A stretch of 64,000 nt of DNA, taken from the NCBI GenBank assembly GCA_017546445.1, contig JAFYWX010000006.1, positions 40,428-104,427 of the forward strand, in the 5' to 3' direction. The translations under genes were made by a program, and so were the position numbers. Every line of letters begins with the position of its first letter. Within the stretch, counting starts at the first letter, position 1. Shown one piece after another: positions 16,553 to 26,198 of the stretch. Under the pieces are notes generated by a model. That model was given only the letters and a program-made list of their open reading frames with translations. It did not search any database and had not been told where the DNA came from. This stretch comes from Akkermansia sp. (GTDB lineage Bacteria; Verrucomicrobiota; Verrucomicrobiia; Verrucomicrobiales; Akkermansiaceae).

Positions 16553-17107
16553 CTAAAACGCGTAGCGCACCGATGGCGCAGGCAGCGATATGAAATTCCC
16601 CTGCCGTTGAGGCACCGAAATCACCGTATTATTGGGCACTTCGATAACCGTTGAATGCTGCCCACGCCGCACCGTTACACCGCCAACCTCAAAAGCAGAC
16701 TGGGCCGGTTCAACACGGATTGTGGTACATTCTGCCAAATCATGCGAAAGCACCGGCAGCACAAGAGGAGATTTCTGCAGTTCTGCGGACACATTTGCTG
16801 TTGTCTCGGTCCCTGCCTGCCCGGCAGGATACATTGCATACACCACAGCCAGCACACAAAGCCCGGCGGCAGATGCACCAAAAGCCAGGCGCCCACGCCC
16901 GAAATTATCTACGAGCTGCAATATATGGGCGAATAAATGACGACGCGCCGGGCAACACACCGCTTCTCTTGCGACACGCTCGTGAAACTCACTGAGAAAA
17001 CGGCCCTCAAAATCTGCTTCCTCCGTGGTTGTTACACGCAACGTGGCCAGCAGAGCCACTAGTTGTTCCTCTGTATCAGCAACGGGAGTATGTGATGTTT
17101 TGGGCAT
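16553..17107 (-). CDS. Single-pass membrane protein, anti-sigma-like, uncharacterised
   Basis: 184 aa. The N-terminal 65 residues (LLATLRVTTTEEADFEGRFL and FHERVAREAVCC) are helical and soluble and resemble the small N-terminal domains of membrane-bound anti-sigma factors. One membrane helix follows (about 75-95, LAFGASAAGLCVLAVVYAMY), then a ~85-residue extracytoplasmic region. No sigma factor gene is adjacent, so the anti-sigma reading is only a resemblance. Monocistronic between the zinc-ribbon gene and hemA. Confidence 0.6.
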   Translation of the reverse strand: MPKTSHTPVADTEEQLVALLATLRVTTTEEADFEGRFLSEFHERVAREAVCCPARRHLFAHILQLVDNFGRGRLAFGASAAGLCVLAVVYAMYPAGQAGTETTANVSAELQKSPLVLPVLSHDLAECTTIRVEPAQSAFEVGGVTVRRGQHSTVIEVPNNTVISVPQRQGNFISLPAPSVRYAF

Positions 17108-17198
17108 ATCGCAAAATAATGGTTCGCGGAGTTATAATGTAGACAAACAGTTTGCCGAAGCGTTCAAGAATTTTCGAACAATTTTTTTCGTTATCCTA

Positions 17199-18245
17199 CT
17201 ATTTAACCGGGTTATGTATTTTCCGCCGGAAAAGCGACTCGGCATTTTCAGCAACCCAGGCACGAATCATTTCCTCGCAGGCAGCAATTTCACCCGAGCG
17301 GCGTCTGCGGGTTTCTGCCGTGGCTTTTTCCATGGAATCCATATCAAACACGAACACATCAGACACAAGGCCACATGCGGGGTCCACATTGCGGGGCACA
17401 GAAAGATCCAGCAGGAACAAGGGGCGCATACGCACCGCCTGCACTTGCTCCAGCACAGGCGGAGAAACCACATAAACCGGAGAAGCGGTAGAAACGATGA
17501 CGATATCAATATTCTCCAGGTAGGGAATCCACTCCGTGAAGCGAATCACATGCCCACCAACCTGGGTAGCCAATTCCACAGCACGGTCATACGAGCGGTT
17601 TGCAACAAAGATACTCTCAGCGCCGCGGGAGCGAAGGCTCTGAGCGGTAGTACGGGCAACTTCCCCAGCCCCCACCACCAGCACATTAGCGCCAGCCAGA
17701 TTTCCAAGGATATCCTGAGCCATCTGCACAGCCGCAGCGCCCACAGAAGTAGGGCCACTGGTAATCCGCGAAGAACTGCGGACTTTCTTGCCGATAGTAA
17801 AGACATTCTGGAAGGTGCGGTTGGCAAACCCGGAGGTAACCCCGGATTCCAGAGCGACGCGGTATGCATCCTTCAGCTGACCGAAGATTTCAGTCTCACC
17901 CACCACCATGGAATCCAGGCCGGCAGCCACGGCCGCGAGATGAAACAGAGCCTCCGCATCAGCATAATGGTAGAAGAAACGCCGCCGGGTTCCAGAATCT
18001 GGCGCATTACCCAGAAAATACGCCAGAATCGCATCTGTGGCCACCTGAGGCGATTCGCTCCAGTAATAGATTTCTGTGCGGTTGCATGTAGACAACAACA
18101 CGCATTCAGCCACACCGGGCAAGGCGGCCAGCTCGGCATTAACCTGGGGAAGGCGGAATTTTTCCACAGCAAACTGCTCTCGCACCGCAACCGTGCAGCT
18201 GCGGTAGTTCAACCCGAGGCAGTTCATGTGCATTTCGCCCGCCAT
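17199..18245 (-). CDS. hemA: Glutamyl-tRNA reductase lacking the C-terminal dimerisation domain
   Basis: Reduces glutamyl-tRNA to glutamate-1-semialdehyde, the first step of C5 tetrapyrrole synthesis. The catalytic cysteine is Cys54 in STCNRTEIYYW, and the NADPH-binding motif VVGAGEVART is clear. The protein is 348 aa, ending soon after the spinal helix (AWVAENAESLFRRK), whereas most HemA proteins run to 400-430 aa with a dimerisation domain. Short HemA is known in Chlamydiae as far as I recall. The start may be 18245, 18233 or 18227. It lies 6 bases after the cobA-hemD fusion and is probably cotranscribed. Confidence 0.92.
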   Translation of the reverse strand: MAGEMHMNCLGLNYRSCTVAVREQFAVEKFRLPQVNAELAALPGVAECVLLSTCNRTEIYYWSESPQVATDAILAYFLGNAPDSGTRRRFFYHYADAEALFHLAAVAAGLDSMVVGETEIFGQLKDAYRVALESGVTSGFANRTFQNVFTIGKKVRSSSRITSGPTSVGAAAVQMAQDILGNLAGANVLVVGAGEVARTTAQSLRSRGAESIFVANRSYDRAVELATQVGGHVIRFTEWIPYLENIDIVIVSTASPVYVVSPPVLEQVQAVRMRPLFLLDLSVPRNVDPACGLVSDVFVFDMDSMEKATAETRRRRSGEIAACEEMIRAWVAENAESLFRRKIHNPVK

Positions 18246-18251
18246 TCTCTG

Positions 18252-19778
18252 TTAATTGAGCCGCTGAACAGCCTCTACCAGGCTGGAAATGGTGTGAGTC
18301 TCCGCCTCGATATCCGGTTTCAGGCCAAATTCTGCAAGGGTAGCCGTAGTCACCGGGCCGATACTGGCAATGCGGCAGCCTTGCGGGAGCGGTAGATTCA
18401 TAGCCATGAAATGACGCACGGTGCTGCTGCTGGTGAAGGTGATGATATCTGCCCCCTCCTCGCGCAGACGCGCCTGAGCACCCGAAATATCCTCCGTCTC
18501 CGGCACGGTGGAATAGGCCAGGCATTCATCCACAATAGCCTGCCGCTTCATCAACTCATCATAGATAACACGGCGAGCCTGCTCACCATGCACCCAGAGC
18601 ATTGTCACATTGGCCACCCCGCCGAACTCCTCGCCCTTGCGGTCAAATTCAGCAATCAGTTCCTCCGCCACGGCCTTCTGCGGCATCACATCCACCATGA
18701 GGCCGTATTTCTTTAATTCTGCTGCAGTACCAGGTCCCACAGCAGCAATGCGGGCACCGCCAATCTCGCGGATATCCTCATACACAGCAAAGAAAGCCTG
18801 GAAGAAACGGCGAACGCCATTCGGGCTGGAGAAAATGAGCCAGTCGTAATGCGGGGCATCCACCACAGCCTCGGCGAAATCTCGCTTATCAGAGGGGGGG
18901 GCAATTCGAATCGTCGGGAGCTCAATAACATCAGCCCCCAGAGTCTCCAGCATACTGCTCAGTTCACTGGCCTGCTCGCGGGTGCGGGTCACCACCACGC
19001 GTTTTCCACAGAGCGGCAGCTTGCTGCGCCAATCCAGCTGCGGAGCCAGCGTCACCACCTCGCCAATCACTACCACTGCGGGGGAAGAAACACCGGCTGC
19101 TTCCACTGCATCTGCCAGAGTCGCAACCGTGGCAGAAACCATTTTCTGGCGACCGGTTGCTGCCCACTGCACCGCAGCAGCCGGCATATCGCCCCCCTGC
19201 CCGGCCTGCATCAGGGCCGAAAGAGTCTCACGCAGGCGGCTCATACCCATGAGCATCACCTTGGTACCACGCGCAGCGGCAATGCCGGGGATATCAAGAG
19301 CAGACGCCTCCTTATTGGCTCCTTCATGGCCAGTAAATACAGTAAACTGCGTGCAGTAATCGCGGTGCGTCACCGGAATGCCGGCACAGGCAGGGCCAGC
19401 AATGGCAGAGGTCACACCAGGCACCACCTCAAAGGGCACCCCGGCTGCATGCAGAGCCTGGGCCTCCTCTCCACCGCGCCCAAATACGTAGGGGTCCCCA
19501 CCCTTCAGGCGAACGACGCACGCATGCCTGGAGGCACATTCCACCAACAATGCATTAATCTCTGCCTGCGGAAGCGCATGATTTCCCGAACGCTTGCCCA
19601 CATATATCTTCTCACACTCCGGCTTTGCCCAGGTCAGCATGGCCGGAGCAGCCAGGGCATCGTACACAAGGCAATCAGCCTTGGCTATCAGCTCACGGCC
19701 TTTAAGCGTCATCAGGCCAGGGTCACCAGGCCCCGCGCCAATAAGATATACCTTACCAGAAAAAGTTTTCTTAGCCAT
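18252..19778 (-). CDS. cobA-hemD: Uroporphyrinogen-III methyltransferase / uroporphyrinogen-III synthase fusion
   Basis: Residues ~8-250 are a SUMT domain that methylates uroporphyrinogen III toward sirohaem or cobalamin: VYLIGAGPGDPGLMTLKGRE, VRLKGGDPYVFGRGGEEAQAL and PVTHRD are diagnostic. Residues ~260-508 are a uroporphyrinogen-III synthase domain (KRVVVTRTREQASELSSMLE, FSSPNGVRRFF, TFTSSSTVRHF). Fusing the two channels the ring-closed product. It is between a polysaccharide deacetylase gene (5 bases upstream) and hemA (6 bases downstream). hemB is about 28 kb away at 46751. Confidence 0.94.
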   Translation of the reverse strand: MAKKTFSGKVYLIGAGPGDPGLMTLKGRELIAKADCLVYDALAAPAMLTWAKPECEKIYVGKRSGNHALPQAEINALLVECASRHACVVRLKGGDPYVFGRGGEEAQALHAAGVPFEVVPGVTSAIAGPACAGIPVTHRDYCTQFTVFTGHEGANKEASALDIPGIAAARGTKVMLMGMSRLRETLSALMQAGQGGDMPAAAVQWAATGRQKMVSATVATLADAVEAAGVSSPAVVVIGEVVTLAPQLDWRSKLPLCGKRVVVTRTREQASELSSMLETLGADVIELPTIRIAPPSDKRDFAEAVVDAPHYDWLIFSSPNGVRRFFQAFFAVYEDIREIGGARIAAVGPGTAAELKKYGLMVDVMPQKAVAEELIAEFDRKGEEFGGVANVTMLWVHGEQARRVIYDELMKRQAIVDECLAYSTVPETEDISGAQARLREEGADIITFTSSSTVRHFMAMNLPLPQGCRIASIGPVTTATLAEFGLKPDIEAETHTISSLVEAVQRLN

Positions 19779-19783
19779 AGGAC

Positions 19784-20983
19784 TTACATCATGTTGAGTT
19801 CATCCAGATTCACAGCAGGCTCTGCATCGCTGGCCGCATGCGGATCACCCTGCGGCTGCACAGGCTCCATATACTCGGGAGCCACGACCGGCTCTGCAGG
19901 AGCCACTGCAGGCTCCTCCACGGGTGCCGCAGCGGGTTCAACCTGTTCCGTCAGCACCGGTGCAGCATCTGCAGCCGGAGTTGCAGCAGGCTGTTCCTGC
20001 ACCTCAGCAGCAGGCAGCGCGGGCTCTGCCTCCCTGGGCTCTGCAGCCTCACGCTTGCCAATCTGCATCAGCTCCGATACAGTGACCAGCTGGAAGCCTC
20101 TGGCCTGAAGCCCGGTCACAATTTCCTCCAGCGCTGCAAGCGTTGTAGCATGAATATCGTGCACCAGAATAATGGAGCCGGGTCTGGCCTTGTTCACCGC
20201 CACGTTGACCACCTTCTGCACGCCGGGCTTACGCCAGTCCAGCGTATCAACATCCCACATGATAGAGGCCATGCCATAGCGGTTGTACATGTGGTCAACC
20301 AGTGTCTTATTGGTTGCCCCGTAAGGCGGGCGCATCACACGGGGCGTCACGCCGGCCGCAGCAGCAATCGTCTTCTGGGTGCGGTCAATCTCGCTATCCA
20401 CCTTGGCACGAGAGGAGGAATTCATCTTGATGTGGCTCCATGTGTGCACACCCAGTTCATGCCCCTCAGCCGCAGCCCGGGCCACTACAGACTTGTAGCG
20501 CGCAGCATTCTGCCCAAGCATGAAGAACGTGCCCTTGGCCCCATGGCGGTTCAGAATATCCAGAGCCTTGGGCGTGAGGGTCGGATGCGGGCCATCATCG
20601 AAAGTAAGAGCGACGTATTTCCCGTTCATAGGCACACTGAAGACACGCTTACCCAGCGGTTTCAGTGTCACAGGCTTCACCTTCTCCGGCTGCGCAGGGG
20701 TGACCTCAATCTCAGCCTGTCCGGGCACCTCAGCCTGTGCAGGTTTTGTTTCCACGGGGGGCACAACCGGCGCTGACTGAACCGGCTTTGGTTTCTTGTC
20801 TGGTTTAGGGGCCTTCTCAGGCTTTGTCTGTTTCGCCGGTGCAGAGGGCTTATCAGGTTTCACAACCGGCTTCACCTCAGGAGTTACGACCACCACGGCC
20901 GCATTCCGAATTTGCTGATTGCAAGCAAAAAGTCCGGCAAGAACCGCAAAGCAGAGGAAATTGTGTACAATCTTCATTCGCAT
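19784..20983 (-). CDS. Secreted polysaccharide deacetylase (NodB/CE4 family)
   Basis: A metal-dependent N- or O-deacetylase that probably acts on peptidoglycan or another envelope glycan. An N-terminal hydrophobic segment ending LAGLFAC could be a lipoprotein signal, although the lipobox is imperfect. A Lys/Pro-rich linker leads to the NodB domain (about 125-310) with TFDDGPHP, HTWSH (metal histidines) and RPPYG. The C-terminal ~90 residues are Glu/Pro/Ala-rich, much like the FKBP tail. First gene of the unit with cobA-hemD and hemA, an odd partnership that may only reflect shared transcription. Start 20983; 20977 is also possible. Confidence 0.88.
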   Translation of the reverse strand: MRMKIVHNFLCFAVLAGLFACNQQIRNAAVVVVTPEVKPVVKPDKPSAPAKQTKPEKAPKPDKKPKPVQSAPVVPPVETKPAQAEVPGQAEIEVTPAQPEKVKPVTLKPLGKRVFSVPMNGKYVALTFDDGPHPTLTPKALDILNRHGAKGTFFMLGQNAARYKSVVARAAAEGHELGVHTWSHIKMNSSSRAKVDSEIDRTQKTIAAAAGVTPRVMRPPYGATNKTLVDHMYNRYGMASIMWDVDTLDWRKPGVQKVVNVAVNKARPGSIILVHDIHATTLAALEEIVTGLQARGFQLVTVSELMQIGKREAAEPREAEPALPAAEVQEQPAATPAADAAPVLTEQVEPAAAPVEEPAVAPAEPVVAPEYMEPVQPQGDPHAASDAEPAVNLDELNMM

Positions 20984-20996
20984 GACTAGTCGCAGC

Positions 20997-21025
20997 ATTC
21001 TACCGATTGGACACCACAGAAGCAA
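20997..21025 (-). promoter_or_regulatory. Promoter of the deacetylase-cobA/hemD-hemA unit
   Basis: TTGCTT (21020-21025), 17-base spacer, TAGAAT (20997-21002). The first ATG is 13 bases downstream. Confidence 0.65.
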
Positions 21026-21083
21026 CCCCTTTTGGCGTCATTTTGCATGGACAGCACAGCTTTTACATGATAAAATACCCGAC

Positions 21084-22277
21084 ATGCAGAATTTCAATTA
21101 CCACAATCCCACCCGCTATGTCTATGGTCCCGGCGAACACCGCAACATTGGTCCCCTGCTGAAACCATACGCCCAGGGGCGCATTCTGCTCCACTACGGG
21201 AGCGGCAGCGTCATCCGCAGCGGCCTGCTCCAGACAGTAAAGGACAGCCTCTCGGAACATGGCATCAGCTATGAGGAATTAGGCGGCGTTAAACCCAACC
21301 CCAGCGTGGAGCTCGTGCGCAAGGGTATTGAACTCTGCCGGCGGGAGAAGGTGCAGCTCGTGCTGGCCGTGGGCGGTGGCAGCGTCATCGACTCCGCAAA
21401 AGGCATCGCCGTAGGCGCCCCGAACAGCGGCGATGTATGGGAGCTCTACTCCCGCAAAGGCTCTATCCCCGAGAACGAACCAATCCCCGTAGCCACAGTG
21501 CTCACCCTGCCGGCCGCCGGCAGCGAGAACAGCCCAAACACCGTGCTGAGCAATGAGGAGACCGGCAGAAAGCTCGGTTTTAAACACATGGGACTTCGCC
21601 CGGTACTCAGCATCGTGGACCCGACACTATTCCTCACCCTTCCCCGCGCGCAGATGGCATACGGCGCATGCGACATGATGTGCCACATCTTCGAGCGTTA
21701 TTTCACCAACACCACCCAGACCGCCCTGACCGATGCTCTGGCAGAGGCCACCATGCGCACCATCATGCAGCAATCGACCCTCCTGGCCGCCGACCTGCAG
21801 AACATTGATGCCTGGGGCCAGCTCGCGCTGAGCGGCACCGTGGCTCACAATGATTTATTAGGGCTCGGGCGTGAGCAGAGCTGGGCTTGCCACGCCATGG
21901 AACACGAACTGAGCGCCGTGTACGATGTTCCACACGGCGGCGGGCTCGCAGTCATCATCCCGGCCTATATGGAAGCCGTGTGGCCGTATAATCCCGGAAT
22001 CTTCACCCAGTGGGCATGCAATGTCATGGGCGTACCGCCGCACCGCGATACCGAGGCAGTGGTGCGCGAAGGCATACGCAGACTCCGCGCCTGGTATCAC
22101 CAGCTGGGGCTGCCGCAAACCATGCGGGAACTAGGCGTGCCTGCAGATGCCGATTTCAATGCCATGGCAACCGCCGCCTGCAAGGTATACGACAGAGACG
22201 CAGCCACACCCACCCTGGCAGGGGTTCACCCACTCACCGCAGAAGAGGCGGCCGCCATTTACAAAGCCACCATCTAA
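21084..22277 (+). CDS. Iron-containing alcohol dehydrogenase (YqhD/BDH-like)
   Basis: NAD(P)H-dependent group III alcohol dehydrogenase, 397 aa. Cofactor-binding LAVGGGSVIDSAKGIA and the metal-binding region ACHAMEHELSAVYDVPHGGG (three histidines), together with GACDMMCHIFERYF, are typical of the YqhD/butanol dehydrogenase subgroup. It probably reduces aldehydes to alcohols during fermentation or detoxification. Start 21084 (MQNFNYHNPT) matches the family N-terminus. Divergent from the deacetylase unit, with a weak promoter (TTGCAT, 17 bases, CATGAT) ending about 12 bases before the ATG. Confidence 0.92.
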   Translation: MQNFNYHNPTRYVYGPGEHRNIGPLLKPYAQGRILLHYGSGSVIRSGLLQTVKDSLSEHGISYEELGGVKPNPSVELVRKGIELCRREKVQLVLAVGGGSVIDSAKGIAVGAPNSGDVWELYSRKGSIPENEPIPVATVLTLPAAGSENSPNTVLSNEETGRKLGFKHMGLRPVLSIVDPTLFLTLPRAQMAYGACDMMCHIFERYFTNTTQTALTDALAEATMRTIMQQSTLLAADLQNIDAWGQLALSGTVAHNDLLGLGREQSWACHAMEHELSAVYDVPHGGGLAVIIPAYMEAVWPYNPGIFTQWACNVMGVPPHRDTEAVVREGIRRLRAWYHQLGLPQTMRELGVPADADFNAMATAACKVYDRDAATPTLAGVHPLTAEEAAAIYKATI

Positions 22278-22310
22278 TAATCATGGACACGGCAGCATCC
22301 ATCCGCCACA

Positions 22311-22625
22311 ATGGGGAGCATGAACACCACCTCCCCACTCTGGTCTGCCGTATACAATGCATACGAGTCACATGATGTGGATGAAGCCCGGCGGCTGCTG
22401 CATAGCGAGGAGCCGCCGCCGGACTGCGGCACCATCCTGCGCTGCAGCAACATTGATTACGTACGCTGGCTGCTGAGCAACGACCTGATTCCACAATCCA
22501 CCAGCAACCGGGACACCTGGCCTGGCCTCGAGGAACTTCAACTCCAATGCAACGCCCTGAGCGAAGCTGCACGCCCCGCCTGCATTCTGAAGGGAGAACT
22601 CCCTGCCTCTGAGCCGGAAAAATAA
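22311..22625 (+). CDS. Small hypothetical protein with ankyrin-like helices
   Basis: 104 aa, soluble. The segment SAVYNAYESHDVDEARRLLH followed by DYVRWLLSND resembles the helix pairs of ankyrin-like repeats, but there is too little to name a family. The start may be 22311 or 22320. No strong ribosome binding site is visible. It lies 33 bases after the dehydrogenase and ends just before the nusA promoter. Confidence 0.5.
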   Translation: MGSMNTTSPLWSAVYNAYESHDVDEARRLLHSEEPPPDCGTILRCSNIDYVRWLLSNDLIPQSTSNRDTWPGLEELQLQCNALSEAARPACILKGELPASEPEK

Positions 22626-22657
22626 CGCACACACACCACATAAGCCACACAAAGAGC

Positions 22658-22686
22658 TTGACAAGTAACCATCTCCCCCGTAGAAT
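22658..22686 (+). promoter_or_regulatory. Strong promoter of the nusA-infB-rbfA unit
   Basis: Perfect TTGACA (22658-22663), 17-base spacer, TAGAAT (22681-22686). The start point is expected near 22693, about 100 bases before nusA. Confidence 0.85.
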
Positions 22687-22722
22687 AAACCTGTTCAAGT
22701 TCCGGTCCGTATCGAGATTGGG

Positions 22723-22748
22723 GCGGGTCGGTGACCCGCTCTTTTTTT
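22723..22748 (+). terminator. Intrinsic terminator inside the nusA leader
   Basis: A perfect 7-base GC stem (GCGGGTC 22723-22729 with 22733-22739), 3-base loop and a run TCTTTTTTT. It lies downstream of the promoter and 44 bases before nusA, so it can attenuate the operon rather than end the previous gene. Confidence 0.88.
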
Positions 22749-22791
22749 GTACACGGCTAACAATAAAACCATAAGTAAGCAAGCTAAGACA

Positions 22792-24081
22792 ATGGCCACC
22801 ACTGACATCTCCGCACTGATTGATTTCTACGTTCGCGAAAAGGATCTTACCCGCGAGCGCGTGATTCAGGCTCTTGAAGCCTCCTTCATCACCGCTTATT
22901 CCAAGATGGTGCCCGGTTCAGACCACATCCACAACATTCGCGCCGTTGTCAACCCCCAGAAGGGCACTGTCAAAATCAAGGCAGAGATGGTCGTAGTGGA
23001 AGACGACTTGCTGACCGATGCGTTTAACGAGGTCAAACTCAGCGTTGCACAGGCTGTGGGAGAGAAAAAGGGCAAGACCTACATGCCCGGCGATACCATC
23101 AGCGTCAACATCACCCCCAAGGACTTTGGCCGCATTGCTGTGCAGACCGCCCGGCAGACCATGCAGCAGCGCATCCGCAAGGCAGAGCAGGAAATGCTTG
23201 CAGACGCCTTCCGCGACCGCGCAGGCGAAGTGGTGACCGGCACCGTAAAGCGTTATGATAAGGGCGACGTTGTCGTTGAGGTGGAAAAATTTGAAGGCAT
23301 TGTTCCCCTGCGCCAGCGTATCCCCGGTGAGGAATACAACAGCGGCGACAAGATGCGTTTCTACGTGGTGGAGGTACGCGATGGCGTGCGCGGCAATGAG
23401 CTCATCCTCTCCCGCAGCCACCCCAACCTGGTGCGCAGCCTTTTCGAGAACGAAGTGCAGGAAATCGCTGACAACACAGTTGAAATCCTTAACATCGTGC
23501 GCGAGGCTGGCTACCGCACCAAGATGGTTGTACGCAGCAACGACCCGAACGTAGACCCCATCGGGGCCTGTGTCGGCATGCGCGGAGCACGCGTCAAGAA
23601 CGTGGTGAACGAACTCAACCACGAAAAGATTGACATTCTCGAATACACTGAAGACAAGGCCGCCATGGTAACAGAATCCCTGGCTCCGATTGAACCCATC
23701 AAGGTGAACGTGGACAAGGCAGCCCGCGTGGTTACCGTAATCGTGGCAGATGACAAGGCCGCCGCTAAGGCCAAGGGCCGCAAGGGCCAGAATGTGCGCC
23801 TGACCGCCCGCCTCATTTCCGCCCCGGATGCACGCTGGGACGTACGCGTGGAAGCCTACGATGAAAAAGCCCAGGCCAAGACCCTGGCAAACGAAGGCGC
23901 CAGCGAACTGGCCACCATTCTGGGCATCTCCAACTCCATGGCCGCAGCCATGGTGGCATGCGGGTTCACCACAGTGGAAGGCATTGCAGAATATGCCGAT
24001 GTGGAAAGCCTTGTCGAGGCTCTCGACATTACAGAAGATGAAGCCCAGGATATCCTGAACAAGGCAAAGAGCAACCGTTGA
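22792..24081 (+). CDS. nusA: Transcription termination/antitermination factor NusA
   Basis: RNA polymerase-binding factor for pausing, termination and antitermination. The N-terminal polymerase-binding domain (1-125), S1 domain (about 135-200; VVTGTVKRYDKGDVVVEVEK), KH1 (DPIGACVGMRGARVKNVVNE) and KH2 (AKGRKGQNVRLTARL) occur in order, followed by one helix-hairpin-helix region near the C-terminus. Length 429 aa. Start 22792 (MATTDISALI) was chosen over an upstream in-frame ATG because of family alignment. Upstream terminator suggests autoregulation. Followed by infB and rbfA, the usual order, without the rimP gene seen in proteobacteria. Confidence 0.96.
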   Translation: MATTDISALIDFYVREKDLTRERVIQALEASFITAYSKMVPGSDHIHNIRAVVNPQKGTVKIKAEMVVVEDDLLTDAFNEVKLSVAQAVGEKKGKTYMPGDTISVNITPKDFGRIAVQTARQTMQQRIRKAEQEMLADAFRDRAGEVVTGTVKRYDKGDVVVEVEKFEGIVPLRQRIPGEEYNSGDKMRFYVVEVRDGVRGNELILSRSHPNLVRSLFENEVQEIADNTVEILNIVREAGYRTKMVVRSNDPNVDPIGACVGMRGARVKNVVNELNHEKIDILEYTEDKAAMVTESLAPIEPIKVNVDKAARVVTVIVADDKAAAKAKGRKGQNVRLTARLISAPDARWDVRVEAYDEKAQAKTLANEGASELATILGISNSMAAAMVACGFTTVEGIAEYADVESLVEALDITEDEAQDILNKAKSNR

Positions 24082-24116
24082 TTCTGCATTTCACAACACG
24101 AAAATAAACTTTTAAC

Positions 24117-26192
24117 ATGGCAAATAAAGATGAAAAGAAAGCCCCTGTTCTTGACCTGATCGGGGGCAGCAAGAAGAATAAGGCCGCGGCGCCGAAGAGC
24201 GCTCCGGCCCCCGCTCCCGCGCCCAGAAAGGAGCGCGCTCCCAAGGCAGAGGCCCTGGATTTGCTTTCTCCGCGCAAGCCCGCCCGCAAAGCGGCTCCCG
24301 AAGCCCCCAAGGAAGAACCGACCAAGGCAGCACCGCAGCCCGCCCCGGCACCCAAGCCTGTTGAACCCACCCCCGCCCCTGCCCCGGAACCCGCCGCAGA
24401 GGACGGCAAGGTAATGAACATCAAAGCCCCTATCTCCGTAGCAGACCTTGCCACGCAGATGGGCATGAAGCCCTTCAAGCTGATTGCAGAGCTGCTCCCC
24501 ATGGGTGTATTTGCCAACCCCGGCACCACGCTGGACAGCGACCAGGTGGCAGCCCTGTGCGAAAAGCACGGCTTTACCTACGAACGAGTACGCCGCGAAA
24601 AAGGCGCCGGCGTAAAGGCCCCGGTGGAAGAAATCAAGGAACCCGAGGCCGTAGCCGTTGAAGAGGAGCCCGAGGACGTGCTGAAGGTGCGTACCCCCAT
24701 CATCACCGTGATGGGTCACGTTGACCACGGCAAGACCTCCCTGCTCGACTATATCCGCCGCACAAAGGTAACCGCCGGTGAAGCCGGTGGCATTACCCAG
24801 CACATCGGTGCCTACACCGTGCAGCATGGAGATAACACCCTTACCTTCATTGATACCCCCGGCCACGCCATTTTCACTGAAATGCGCGCCCGCGGTGCAG
24901 ACGTGACCGACATCGTGGTGCTGGTAGTAGCCGCTAACGATGGTATCATGCCCCAGACCAAGGAAGCTATCATGCACGCCAAGGCTGCCGGCAAGACCAT
25001 CATCGTGGCAGTCAACAAGTGCGACCTTCCTGCCGCTGACCCGGTGCGCGTGCGTACCCAGCTCATGGAAAACGACCTCATGCCCACTGACTTCGGTGGT
25101 GAGATTGAGTGCGTAGACGTATCCGCCCACACCGGCGCCGGTATCGATGACCTGCTCGACCTGCTCTGCCTGCAGGCAGAAGTGCTCGAGCTCAAGGCCA
25201 ACCCGAAGGCAAACTGCCGCGCCTCCATCATCGAGGCCCGCATGGAACAGGGCAAGGGCAGCTCCGCCACCGTCATCGTGCAGAGCGGCACCCTCAAGGT
25301 CGGCATGCCCTTCATCTGCGGTCCCTACTCCGGCAAGGTGAAGACTATGCTCGATGACAAGGGCCAGCGCATCAAGAAGGCTACCCCCGGCATGCCTGCT
25401 GAAGTTTCCGGCTTCCTGGAGACCCCGAATGTGGGTGATGAGCTGGTGGAAATGGAAAATGACCGCGCCGCCCGCCGCCTTTCCGACGAGCGCCTGGAGG
25501 AACTGCGCCAGCAGCGTCTCATGGCCCCCCGCCGCTCCCGCATGGAAGACATTCTGGCCATGATGGGCGATGGCGCCCAGAAGGCCGTACTCAAACTCTA
25601 CCTCAAGGGTGACGTGCAGGGTTCTGTGGAAGCCATCAAGAAGGCAATCATGGACATCGAGAGCGACAAGGTGGAATGCCAGTTCATTGGTGCAGCCGCC
25701 GGCCCCATCTCCGAGAGCGATATTCTGCTTGCCTCTTCCTCCGATGCCGTTATCCTCGGCTTCAACGTGAAGGTGGAGAGCAACGCCGTGAAGGCCGTGA
25801 AGCGCGAGGGCGTGCAGGTGAAGATTTACTCCATCGTGTACGAGCTCATCGACCAGGTGAAGGATGCCATGCTCGGTCTGCTGGAGCCCGAGACCCGCGA
25901 GACCGTGCTGGGCCACGCCGAAATCAAGCAGGTGTTCAAGCTCAACAAGGGCAAGGCCGCCGGTTCCTTCGTGACCGATGGCAAGATGAACCGCAACGCC
26001 GAAGCCCGCGTACTGCGCGATGGCCAGGTGGTGTTCGACGGCAAGATGTCTACCCTGCGCCGCTTCCAGGATGAAGTGGAGGAGGTCAAGGCTGGTCTGG
26101 AATGCGGTATCCGCCTGGCAGACTACAATGACTACGAAGAGGGTGATGTCATCGAATGCTACACGCTCGAGAAGATTAAGCAGACCCTGTAA
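24117..26192 (+). CDS. infB: Translation initiation factor IF-2
   Basis: GTPase that positions initiator tRNA on the ribosome. The first 95 residues are a Lys/Pro/Ala-rich low-complexity region, then an IF2N domain (about 100-155), then the G domain: G1 GHVDHGKTS (200-208), G3 DTPGHAIF, G4 NKCD. Domains II, III and C2 follow to residue 691. The short N-terminal extension is within the known range. It starts 35 bases after nusA and is followed 6 bases later by rbfA. Confidence 0.97.
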   Translation: MANKDEKKAPVLDLIGGSKKNKAAAPKSAPAPAPAPRKERAPKAEALDLLSPRKPARKAAPEAPKEEPTKAAPQPAPAPKPVEPTPAPAPEPAAEDGKVMNIKAPISVADLATQMGMKPFKLIAELLPMGVFANPGTTLDSDQVAALCEKHGFTYERVRREKGAGVKAPVEEIKEPEAVAVEEEPEDVLKVRTPIITVMGHVDHGKTSLLDYIRRTKVTAGEAGGITQHIGAYTVQHGDNTLTFIDTPGHAIFTEMRARGADVTDIVVLVVAANDGIMPQTKEAIMHAKAAGKTIIVAVNKCDLPAADPVRVRTQLMENDLMPTDFGGEIECVDVSAHTGAGIDDLLDLLCLQAEVLELKANPKANCRASIIEARMEQGKGSSATVIVQSGTLKVGMPFICGPYSGKVKTMLDDKGQRIKKATPGMPAEVSGFLETPNVGDELVEMENDRAARRLSDERLEELRQQRLMAPRRSRMEDILAMMGDGAQKAVLKLYLKGDVQGSVEAIKKAIMDIESDKVECQFIGAAAGPISESDILLASSSDAVILGFNVKVESNAVKAVKREGVQVKIYSIVYELIDQVKDAMLGLLEPETRETVLGHAEIKQVFKLNKGKAAGSFVTDGKMNRNAEARVLRDGQVVFDGKMSTLRRFQDEVEEVKAGLECGIRLADYNDYEEGDVIECYTLEKIKQTL

Positions 26193-26198
26193 GCAACT

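Noticed and set aside
16553..17107. Firm anti-sigma factor call
   Set aside because: The layout fits, but there is no sigma gene beside it and no zinc-binding HxxxCxxC motif, so it is kept as a resemblance only.
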